Origin: Sunxiuqinia elliptica
GTDB taxonomy: Bacteria > Bacteroidota > Bacteroidia > Bacteroidales > Prolixibacteraceae
Length of the DNA stretch: 64,000 nucleotides
Direction: 5' to 3'
NCBI RefSeq assembly: GCF_900113005.1
Contig: NZ_FONW01000003.1
Coordinates: forward strand, 124,001-188,000
The translations under genes and the position numbers were made by a program. Shown piece by piece: positions 43,376-51,459 of this stretch (position 1 is the stretch's first letter; every line of letters begins with the position of its first letter). Below the pieces are notes generated by a model. It searched no databases. It had not been told where the DNA came from and saw nothing but the letters and a program-made list of their open reading frames with translations.

Positions 43376-45673
43376 ATGAATTTTATAAAAGTGCTATCGA
43401 TAAAGTTAGTCCTTTTCTGCATTGTAATGTTTATCTCAGGGTGCTCTCATAAGAAAGCAAAAGATGTGACTCTTGAGAAATACAGATCGTACAATGTTTT
43501 ATGGGACTCCCCGGGGATGAATGAGTTGGGTTCAGTGCCGATTGGAAATGGCCAGATTGGTGCCAATGTTTGGATACAAAAAAATGGAGAATTGGTCCTT
43601 CTATTGAGCCATACCGACTCCTGGGATGAAGCAGGACGTTTGCTCAAGTTGGGGATGGTCCGTGTTCAAGCTTTTCCTGAGGAGGTGAGCTTGAACACCC
43701 CTTTTAAGCAAGAGTTAGATATTGTTAATGGTCAACTTTTAGTTCGTTTAGGAAATGATGAGAAGTTTACCAGCTTGAAAGTTTGGATAGATGCAAACAA
43801 TCCGGTTATTCATATAGAAACTCAGGGAAGTGATGCATCAGAGTGTGAGGTTAATTTGGATTTATGGAGAAAAGAGAACCGCCAAGGATCAGGAGCTGAT
43901 CTTATTCCTTTCTCAGATATGGGAACTTTCAAATATTTCAACCCAAAGCTTTTTGCCGATGAAATTGTGCCAGAGTCCTCGGAAATGGACGATTTGATTT
44001 GGTTTCACCGTAATGCCGAATCAATCTACCCGGTTACGTTGAAAGGGCAAGAACTCGGAGGTTATCTGGAGAAGAATAAAGATCCGCTTTTGAACAGGAC
44101 TTTTGGAGCTTTGATTTCAGGCGAAAATATGAAACGGGAGAAGAATAAACTCAAATCTGTTACAGCACAGAAAAAACATCATGTTTCGATCACTTGCCTG
44201 ACAAAAGTAACTCATACAAAAGAGGAGTGGATTAATGATATTAAGTCTTTGGATAAAGAAATTCAAGCCAAAGATTTAAGCGATGCCTATGAAGAGCATT
44301 GTGGCTGGTGGCACTCATTCTGGAAGCGTAGTAGTATTTTTATTTCAGGCAATAAAGAAGCAGAAGCCGTAACGGCTGGATATATTCATCAACGGTATCA
44401 GTTGGCTGCGTCGGGACGAGGAACGATGCCTGTAAAATTCAATGGTGGAATCTTTACTGTTGGACAGTCGGAAGGCTCATTTGACCCGGATTATCGTAGA
44501 TGGGGAGGTGCATATTGGTTTCAGAACAATCGTCATTTGTATTGGCCAATGCTAGCAAGTGGCGATCAAGATTTAATCATGCCGTTTTTCGATATGTATA
44601 AAAATGCCCTTGAACTGGCAAAATACAGAACACAAACTTACTATGGGCACGAGGGGGCATTTTTCCCTGAAACGCAATACTTTTGGGGGACTTATAGTAA
44701 TACTTGCTTCTATTATCAACAAGAAAAGCCTGCGGAAGGAGAGCTTCCAAAGAGTGCATCGTTTCCAAATCCGAATAATCCCTACATGAAAAATTATTGG
44801 GACAATGGAATTGAACTAAGCGCTATGATGCTTGACTACTTTGATTATACTCAAGATAGTTGTTTTGCAAAAGAATACCTGGTTCCTGTCGCCTCTGAGA
44901 TAATGACTTTTTTTGACCAACATTGGGAAAGAAAAGATGGTAAAATTCAATATTATCCAACCCATGCAGTTGAAACATATTGGGGGGCGAGAAATCCGAG
45001 TACAATTATAGGTGGTTTACGCTATGTTTTACCCCGCCTAGTCAATTTATCGGAAACCTTAACCACAAAAAAGATGCGGGAACAATGGGGGAGAACATTG
45101 ACAGAACTGATCGAATTACCATTTGATACTATTGACGGAGTGAGGAGAATTGCACCGGCTCAAGAGTACGGTAAAGCATCTAATCAGGAAAATCCAAGTC
45201 TTTATCCCGTATTTCCATATGCTTTGTATGGTGTCGGGCAACCTGAATTAGAGCTTGCTCGGAATACGTATCTTACACGTCGCATTAAAAGCAATAAGTG
45301 TTGGTATCAGGATGCAATTCATGCGGCTAATGTTGGTTTTGCAGAGGATGCCCAAGAGGATGTTGTTGCTCATTTTACGAATGGTAATGAATCTATGCGG
45401 TATCCTTACTTCTGGAAAGCTGAAAATGATTGGGTTCCTGATTATGATAATGGTGGTTCGGCTTCAACGGCATTGCAACAGATGTTGATTAAGTCTGTAG
45501 GGGAAAAGATTATTATAACTCCGGCATGGCCGAAAGACTGGAATGTTGAATTTAAACTCCATGCTCCTAAAAATACGACTGTTACAGGAGTGATTAGGAA
45601 TGGGGCAGTGATTGAATTAGATGTAGAGCCTGAAAGCCGGAAAAAGGATATAGTCCTTTGGAATGAAAACTAG
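43376..45673 (+). CDS. DUF5703-type lipoprotein, copy 2
   Basis: 765 residues with a lipoprotein signal (CIVMFISGC, Cys about 23). The DUF5703 N-terminal signature is clear (NVLWDSPGMNELGSVPIGNGQIGANVWIQKNGELVLLLSHTDSWDEAGRLLKLGMVRVQ). It matches the gene at 31809 along its length: VETYWGARNPS here for CESYRGAKNPS there, NDWVPDYDNGGSASTALQQMLIKS for HDWVPDHNWGGSGMIGLQEMLMQC, PAWPKDWNVEFKLHAPKNTT for PAWPKEWDVSFKLHAPRNTT. Divergence is high and base composition differs, so this is an old or separately acquired pair. Activity unknown; (alpha/alpha)6-barrel glycosidase is likely. Confidence 0.75.
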   Translation: MNFIKVLSIKLVLFCIVMFISGCSHKKAKDVTLEKYRSYNVLWDSPGMNELGSVPIGNGQIGANVWIQKNGELVLLLSHTDSWDEAGRLLKLGMVRVQAFPEEVSLNTPFKQELDIVNGQLLVRLGNDEKFTSLKVWIDANNPVIHIETQGSDASECEVNLDLWRKENRQGSGADLIPFSDMGTFKYFNPKLFADEIVPESSEMDDLIWFHRNAESIYPVTLKGQELGGYLEKNKDPLLNRTFGALISGENMKREKNKLKSVTAQKKHHVSITCLTKVTHTKEEWINDIKSLDKEIQAKDLSDAYEEHCGWWHSFWKRSSIFISGNKEAEAVTAGYIHQRYQLAASGRGTMPVKFNGGIFTVGQSEGSFDPDYRRWGGAYWFQNNRHLYWPMLASGDQDLIMPFFDMYKNALELAKYRTQTYYGHEGAFFPETQYFWGTYSNTCFYYQQEKPAEGELPKSASFPNPNNPYMKNYWDNGIELSAMMLDYFDYTQDSCFAKEYLVPVASEIMTFFDQHWERKDGKIQYYPTHAVETYWGARNPSTIIGGLRYVLPRLVNLSETLTTKKMREQWGRTLTELIELPFDTIDGVRRIAPAQEYGKASNQENPSLYPVFPYALYGVGQPELELARNTYLTRRIKSNKCWYQDAIHAANVGFAEDAQEDVVAHFTNGNESMRYPYFWKAENDWVPDYDNGGSASTALQQMLIKSVGEKIIITPAWPKDWNVEFKLHAPKNTTVTGVIRNGAVIELDVEPESRKKDIVLWNEN

Positions 45674-45704
45674 TTGGAGTAAAAGAAGAATTAATTTAAA
45701 TAAG

Positions 45705-48065
45705 ATGAAAAAAAGAATTAAGACAATATTGTTTCTGTGGATGTTATGCATATTTTCTTTGTACACATCAGCTCAGAAAAACAAATATCCTTACCAGGAT
45801 CCTAAGGTTCCGGCAGAGCAACGAGTAACCGATCTACTTTCCCGGATGACACTGGACGAGAAAATCGATCAGTTATCCATGAAAAGTCTCAATCAGCTTA
45901 AGCTGGATGAGAAGGGAGAAGTAACCGAAGAATCGCTGGAGAAACTGTTTGGTGGACAAAGTATTGGTTGTCTTGAGAGTCCTTTTGTGGAGCACGAAAA
46001 GATTGCTAAATTCTCAGAAGCTGCAGATCTTTACCTACGTAAGCATACCAGGCTGGGGATCCCTGCCATTCAGATTGCAGAATGCTTGCATGGGCAGATG
46101 GCCTTGGGGGCCACTATCTTTCCTCAGGCGATAGGGCAAGGCAGTACCTGGAATCCAAATTTGATTTACCGTATGGCCGAGATTATAGCGAAGGAAGCTT
46201 CACTGGCCGGCGTTGACCAGGCTCTTTCTCCTCTTTTCGATTTAGGACGCGATGCGCGTTATGGCAGAATTGAAGAGTGTTATGGTGAAGATGCCTATTT
46301 GGTATCTAAAATGGGGGTGGCATTTGTAACCGGGATGCAAGGAGATCCAGAAGTGACAAAAACAGAGATACCTGAGAATAGGTTGATGTGTACCGCAAAG
46401 CATTTTGTGGGCTGTGGAATTCCTCAATCCGGTATTTTTATTGCGCCAGCCGTGATGGGAGAGCACGAATTGCGAAGCCTGCATTTCAAACCATTTGAGG
46501 ATGCGATAAAGAAAGCAAATATTTACAGCATAATGCCGGGTTATCATGAGGTGAATGGAGTGCCAGTACATGGCAGCCAATGGCTATTGACCGATATTCT
46601 CAGAGAAGAGTGGGGTTTTAAGGGGTATGTATTTTCTGACTACACGGCCATCAATATGATGCAGAATTTCCATAAGGTAAGTGACAATAAGAAAGAAACT
46701 GCTCGCCGTGCCATTACAGCGGGGGTTGACCTGGAAGCTCCTGGAAGGTCTGCTTATGGCGAACTAAAAACGCTTGTAGAAAGCGGAGAAATGGATGAGT
46801 TGGTTGTAGATACTGCTGTAAGGCGCATTTTATTGGCAAAGTTCAAAGCCGGTATGTTCGATCGGCCGTTTAAAGTGTCGAAAAAACGTGAGGAACAAAT
46901 CCATACTCCAGAATACATCGCTCATGCCCGGAAAATGGCTGAAGAGTCTGTCGTATTGTTAAAGAATGAGGATCAGCTGTTACCCTTGGATAAGAATAAG
47001 ATCAAATCCATCGCAGTGATTGGGCCTAATGCTGATCAGGTACAATTTGGTGATTACACCGTTACTAAAAGTAATGACTATGGAGTGACTCTTTTGCAGG
47101 GGATACAACAGTTGGTTGGAGATGAAGTAGAGATCAATTATGCCCGAGGCTGCGGCATTACAGACTTGGATAAAAGCGGATTTGAAGAGGCGATTGCTGC
47201 GGCAAAGAATAGTGAAGTGGTGGTTTTGGCCATTGGTGGTACCAGTTTAATTTACTCTGGAGTTGGCTGGGGCAATGAGAAATTGGATAAGCACAATACG
47301 TGTGGTGAAGGTATGGATCGTGCTTCATTGAATCCGCCAGGGGTTCAGCAAGAGCTGATTCGAGCCATTCAAGCAACAGGAAAGCCAGTGGTTTTAGTTA
47401 TGATTCACGGTCGTCCCTATTCCATTGAATGGGAAAAAGAACACATTCCGGCCATCGTAGAGGGCTGGTATCCCGGAGAGCAGGGAGGACATGCAGTCGC
47501 AGATATTTTATTTGGGAAGGTAAATCCTTCGGGGAAATTGCCAGTATCAGTACCTCGAAGTGCCGGCCATATTCCAACGGTTTATGACTATAAACCATCA
47601 GGAAGAGGGCTTTACCGTCGTAGAGGGACTCCGGAAGATCCCGGGCGCGATTATGTTTTCTCATCACCCGAGCCGCTGTTTTGCTTTGGGCATGGCTTAA
47701 GTTATACTGATTTTGAATATTCTGATCTTACTATTAAAACCAAAGAGGTGAAGGATGGCCAATCTGTAGAGCTCTCTGTTAAGGTTAAAAATACAGGCGA
47801 TAGAGCAGGAAAAGAGGTGGTGCAGTTATATTTGCGCGATAAGATTAGTTCTGTAACCACGCCTGTGAAGCAACTGAAGGGATTTAGCAAAATTGAGTTA
47901 CAGCCTGGAGAATCTAAGCTAGTCGAGTTCTCCGTTGACTTTGAAGAGTTGAGCCTTTGGAATCAGGAGATGGAAAAAGTCGTAGAACCGGGTAGTTTTG
48001 AAATTCAAATTGGCAGTTCATCGGATGATATCCGCCTGAATGGTGAATTTACAGTTTTACAATAG
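45705..48065 (+). CDS. GH3 family beta-glycosidase
   Basis: 786 residues from the ATG at 45705. An in-frame ATG at 45663 lies inside the previous gene and would spoil the signal peptide (TILFLWMLCIFSLYTSAQ). The GH3 N-terminal TIM barrel has FPQAIGQGSTWNPNLIYRMAE, CTAKHFVGCGIPQSG and the nucleophile motif GYVFSDYTAINMM (Asp312). The alpha/beta sandwich domain (VVLLKNEDQLLPLDK, SIAVIGPNAD) and a C-terminal fibronectin-III-like domain (GKEVVQLYLRD, LKGFSKIELQPGESK) follow. Such enzymes act as beta-glucosidase or beta-xylosidase in the periplasm. It fits with the GH43 enzyme in trimming side chains or backbone. Confidence 0.95.
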   Translation: MKKRIKTILFLWMLCIFSLYTSAQKNKYPYQDPKVPAEQRVTDLLSRMTLDEKIDQLSMKSLNQLKLDEKGEVTEESLEKLFGGQSIGCLESPFVEHEKIAKFSEAADLYLRKHTRLGIPAIQIAECLHGQMALGATIFPQAIGQGSTWNPNLIYRMAEIIAKEASLAGVDQALSPLFDLGRDARYGRIEECYGEDAYLVSKMGVAFVTGMQGDPEVTKTEIPENRLMCTAKHFVGCGIPQSGIFIAPAVMGEHELRSLHFKPFEDAIKKANIYSIMPGYHEVNGVPVHGSQWLLTDILREEWGFKGYVFSDYTAINMMQNFHKVSDNKKETARRAITAGVDLEAPGRSAYGELKTLVESGEMDELVVDTAVRRILLAKFKAGMFDRPFKVSKKREEQIHTPEYIAHARKMAEESVVLLKNEDQLLPLDKNKIKSIAVIGPNADQVQFGDYTVTKSNDYGVTLLQGIQQLVGDEVEINYARGCGITDLDKSGFEEAIAAAKNSEVVVLAIGGTSLIYSGVGWGNEKLDKHNTCGEGMDRASLNPPGVQQELIRAIQATGKPVVLVMIHGRPYSIEWEKEHIPAIVEGWYPGEQGGHAVADILFGKVNPSGKLPVSVPRSAGHIPTVYDYKPSGRGLYRRRGTPEDPGRDYVFSSPEPLFCFGHGLSYTDFEYSDLTIKTKEVKDGQSVELSVKVKNTGDRAGKEVVQLYLRDKISSVTTPVKQLKGFSKIELQPGESKLVEFSVDFEELSLWNQEMEKVVEPGSFEIQIGSSSDDIRLNGEFTVLQ

Positions 48066-48100
48066 CCGTATCCGATAAGCAAATTAAATATTTAAAGACC

Positions 48101-49516
48101 ATGATTAAACTAATCAGACTTACTATTATCCTAATAAGTATTTTAAGCATAGCGGCATGTCAAAAGAGTGTGTCTCCACCAGAACCTTTTTTGCCGGTTC
48201 CCCATGAGGCTCAGTTGAGATGGCATAAAGCCGAGTATATCATGTTTGCTCATTTCGGAATGAAGACTTTTTACCCTAGCGATGATCACATGGGGTATGG
48301 CTTGGAAGATCCAGGAAAATTCAACCCTAAAGATTTTGATGCTGAGCAGTGGGTAGAAGCCGCAAAAGCGGGCGGATTTAAAGGGATTGTAATTACTGCA
48401 AAACATCACGATGGTTTTTGCAATTGGCAAACCAAAACAACAGATCATTCTGTAAAGTCTTCGCCATGGAAAGAGGGAAAAGGAGACGTTATTAAAGAAT
48501 TGAGTGAAGCCTGTCACAAGGGAGGCATTTATTTTGGAATTTATGTATCGATAATTGATAAGCATTTTGAAAATTCAGGTTCGGATAAATATTCCGATTA
48601 TGGAGATTATTATTTTGCGCAACTTACCGAGCTGAGTACACAGTACGGCACAATTGATGAGTATTGGTTTGATGGCTATAAAGCCGATGGACTGAAGCTT
48701 GACTATAAGAAAATCGCCGAAATGATCAAGGAAAATCAACCGGATGCTGTCGTCTATGACTCAGGCACAATGGTGGAATTCCTTCCAGACAGATGCATTA
48801 GCTGGCCTGGAGCTCATGGCGGGATTTCCCCTGATCAGAATTACCGGGTTGAAATTGATGGTGTCATGCGTTGGTATCCTGCTGAACCTTCAATTATCTG
48901 GCAGGGAAACTGGTTTCATAATAACACTCCGGTGATAAGCCTGAAAGAAATGCAAAACTACTACCTGACTTCGGTTGGGTATGGCGTAACGCCATTATTG
49001 AACCTGGCTCCAAATTGGAATGGATTGATTGATGAGAATACGGTTGATGGAGTTACTGCATTCAAAACTTGGGTTGACAAGCTGCATAATAGAGACTTAG
49101 CCCGTTCTGAAAAAGCTAAAGTAAGCGCACCAAATTTCAGAGGAGGGGACAAGGCGTATTCACCTCAGCAAGTAGTAGATGGGAATTATGAAACTTATTT
49201 CGCAACTGATGACAAGGTTACTGATGCGCGAATAGAGATTGATCTGGGAGAGGTTCAGGAGGTTGATGGTTTTATTCTCCAGGAATTCATCGATTTGGGG
49301 CAGCGTGTTGATGGCTATTCGATCCAGTGCCGCGTTGACGGTAAGTGGATCGATGTCTTTTCTGGTAGAAGGATTGGCTATAAGCGAATTATTCTAGAAG
49401 GGAGAGCTTCTGCAGCCGATATTAAATTTCCGGCAACCGATGCTGTACGGTTGAAAATAACCAATGCACTCGCTTGTCCTTTAATTAGTACGTTCCAAGT
49501 CATTGGGACAGATTAA
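48101..49516 (+). CDS. GH29 family alpha-L-fucosidase lipoprotein with F5/8 C-like tail
   Basis: 471 residues. The signal peptide ends in a lipobox (SIAAC). The TIM barrel carries the GH29 hallmarks: HFGMKTFYPSDDHMGYG, ITAKHHDGFCNWQTKTTDHSV and EYWFDGYKADG, whose Asp191 is the nucleophile. The acid/base residue is less conserved in this family and I cannot place it. Residues about 360-471 form a discoidin-like domain (YSPQQVVDGNYETYFATDD, RIEIDLGEVQEVDGFILQEF). It removes alpha-L-fucose. The barrel is complete and the length is typical. Only 2 bp after its stop the promoter element copy B begins. Confidence 0.93.
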   Translation: MIKLIRLTIILISILSIAACQKSVSPPEPFLPVPHEAQLRWHKAEYIMFAHFGMKTFYPSDDHMGYGLEDPGKFNPKDFDAEQWVEAAKAGGFKGIVITAKHHDGFCNWQTKTTDHSVKSSPWKEGKGDVIKELSEACHKGGIYFGIYVSIIDKHFENSGSDKYSDYGDYYFAQLTELSTQYGTIDEYWFDGYKADGLKLDYKKIAEMIKENQPDAVVYDSGTMVEFLPDRCISWPGAHGGISPDQNYRVEIDGVMRWYPAEPSIIWQGNWFHNNTPVISLKEMQNYYLTSVGYGVTPLLNLAPNWNGLIDENTVDGVTAFKTWVDKLHNRDLARSEKAKVSAPNFRGGDKAYSPQQVVDGNYETYFATDDKVTDARIEIDLGEVQEVDGFILQEFIDLGQRVDGYSIQCRVDGKWIDVFSGRRIGYKRIILEGRASAADIKFPATDAVRLKITNALACPLISTFQVIGTD

Positions 49517-49518
49517 AT

Positions 49519-49585
49519 GTGAAAATAGTACTATAAACGGAAGAGATAGTACTTGATTCGAAATACACGCTCCAATAAGTTTGTT
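49519..49585 (+). promoter_or_regulatory. Conserved promoter/operator element, copy B (before the orphan enzyme)
   Basis: This copy matches copy A (22401-22467) at 53 of 67 positions with no gap. It carries exact direct repeats ATAGTAC at 49525-49531 and 49546-49552, period 21 bp. CTTG (49552-49555) overlaps the second half-site by one base, a 20-bp spacer follows, then TAAGTTTG (49576-49583). This is the layout of an AraC-family activator site touching the -33 box. The transcript would start near 49590, about 47 bp before the ATG at 49637. Confidence 0.72.
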
Positions 49586-49636
49586 GCTGAGCTGATGGGG
49601 CTACTTTACCTTTTATTAAGTTGGAATATATATCGA

Positions 49637-51427
49637 ATGAAAACACGGTTTATCTTTTATATTGTATTAGTGCTTTGTGGATTGGGATGCCAAAGTCAAT
49701 CTGAAAAAACGAATACACTTCCTTATGTTTTGGACATGGTTTATAACAATCCCGGAGAGGCGCCAACAGTATCAACCTATACTAATCCCTCTTTCTTAAA
49801 AAGTAGAGGATATAAGGGCATGGTTCCTCAGTGGTACATTAACTGTGCCATTACGTATGATAATTTTGAAGAGAATATTGTACCAATTGGAAGTGATGAG
49901 CGCAAATGGATTGAGCAACGTGCAGCTATGATTGATAAAAAACTGGCTGCTTGTGATTCAGCACAGCTGGATGTTTATGCTTTTACGGACATCTTTGTAG
50001 CTCCAAAATCGATTTGGGCAAAGTATGGTGAATCAATGGGACAGCAGGAGACCAACCTGCATGGTTATGGCGGAGATGTAAAAAATGTACGTAAACCAAA
50101 CGTGCAATATCCAATTATCAGCCAGTTAATACGAGCACAGATTGACGGGATTTTTAAGCGTTTCCCAACGTTGGATGGTCTAATGATTCGTTTTGGCGAA
50201 ACTTACCTGCACGATACACCTTTTCATATGGGGGGAAAGCCTGTTCGGCAGGGAAAGGAAGGAATCGCAGATCATGTTAAGCTTCTCAATATTTTACGCG
50301 ATGAAATTTGTGTGAAGCGTAATAAAAAACTGTTTTACCGCACCTGGGACTTTGGGTGGTTCCACACAGAACCGGAAGTTTACTTGGCCATAACCAATCA
50401 GATCGAGCCTCATAAGAATCTAATTTTTTCCATCAAACATACTAAGGGCGATTTCTTGCGCACCTTTCCATTTAACCCTACGCTGGGGATTGGCAAACAT
50501 GCTCAAATAGTCGAAGCACAATGTCAGCGCGAATATGAAGGAAAAGGAGCTCATCCGAATTACGTAGCAGAATCTATTATTAATGGGTTTGAAGAGAATC
50601 AGGCTCAGGAAGGAATGAAAAGCCTGAGCGATTTAAAAGCAAATCCTAATTTCAAAGGGGTTTGGACCTGGTCGCGTGGTGGAGGTTGGAAAGGCCCATA
50701 CATAACCAATGAATTGTGGTGCGACTTGAATGCCTACGTATTGAGTCAATGGGCACAGGATACCAGCTTGACAGAACCAGCTATATTCAAACAATATACT
50801 CAGGAATTGGGGCTTTCTGATGCAGATGCGAATACGTTTAGGCAAATCGCATTACTATCAACCAGGGGAGTATTCCTTGGGCGTAGCAGTGAGTTGACTC
50901 CAATCAACCCTTGGTGGATTCGTGATCAGTATATGGGAGGCCTCACAGCGCCTGAATTTAATGATCACACAGATGAAGCTTGGGGGAAAACGAACAAGGA
51001 ATTTGAGCGTATTGTAGCTAATAATATGGTGGAAGCTATTTTGGACGAAAAAGCTGAAGCTGTTAGAATCTGGAAAGAGATTGAGAAGCTGGCCGGTCAA
51101 GTTAAGTCAGGGAATGAAAAATTTCAAGATTACCTGCAAGTATCCTGTTCTTATGGCCGTATCAAATATGAAATTATTCAGCAGGCGTGGATTGTTATGC
51201 TGAAAGGACTGGAAGGAGACAAAACGGGGAACTATGACCGTGTTCGCATTGAGAATGCTTATCTTCAATACAAGGAACTTTGGAAAGAGTTCGAGGCTCT
51301 GAATAAAAATAACCAACAATGTGCTACGCTTTATCTTCCATATGGTTTTAACAATCATTATGAAGCCTTACATAGTGATGAAGGAATGGAAAAAGCGGTG
51401 AGTAAATATTTTGAAATGATCCGATAA
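49637..51427 (+). CDS. Secreted lipoprotein of unrecognised family, TIM-barrel-like putative glycosidase
   Basis: 596 residues from the ATG at 49637, with a lipoprotein signal (IVLVLCGLGC). An in-frame TTG at 49553 would lie inside the conserved promoter element and is rejected. I cannot name the family. It looks like a TIM-barrel enzyme: TLDGLMIRFGETYLHD (possible acid Glu), KLFYRTWDFGWFH, IVEAQCQREYEGKGAHPNYV and GVWTWSRGGGWKGPYITNELWCDLN. The tail from about 390 is helical. The pattern recalls clans such as GH67/GH20 at a distance, but no specific match can be claimed. It is the only enzyme in the run with its own dedicated, regulated promoter. Confidence 0.7.
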   Translation: MKTRFIFYIVLVLCGLGCQSQSEKTNTLPYVLDMVYNNPGEAPTVSTYTNPSFLKSRGYKGMVPQWYINCAITYDNFEENIVPIGSDERKWIEQRAAMIDKKLAACDSAQLDVYAFTDIFVAPKSIWAKYGESMGQQETNLHGYGGDVKNVRKPNVQYPIISQLIRAQIDGIFKRFPTLDGLMIRFGETYLHDTPFHMGGKPVRQGKEGIADHVKLLNILRDEICVKRNKKLFYRTWDFGWFHTEPEVYLAITNQIEPHKNLIFSIKHTKGDFLRTFPFNPTLGIGKHAQIVEAQCQREYEGKGAHPNYVAESIINGFEENQAQEGMKSLSDLKANPNFKGVWTWSRGGGWKGPYITNELWCDLNAYVLSQWAQDTSLTEPAIFKQYTQELGLSDADANTFRQIALLSTRGVFLGRSSELTPINPWWIRDQYMGGLTAPEFNDHTDEAWGKTNKEFERIVANNMVEAILDEKAEAVRIWKEIEKLAGQVKSGNEKFQDYLQVSCSYGRIKYEIIQQAWIVMLKGLEGDKTGNYDRVRIENAYLQYKELWKEFEALNKNNQQCATLYLPYGFNNHYEALHSDEGMEKAVSKYFEMIR

Positions 51428-51459
51428 TAAGTATAAAAAACAGTCTAAACATCATAATA

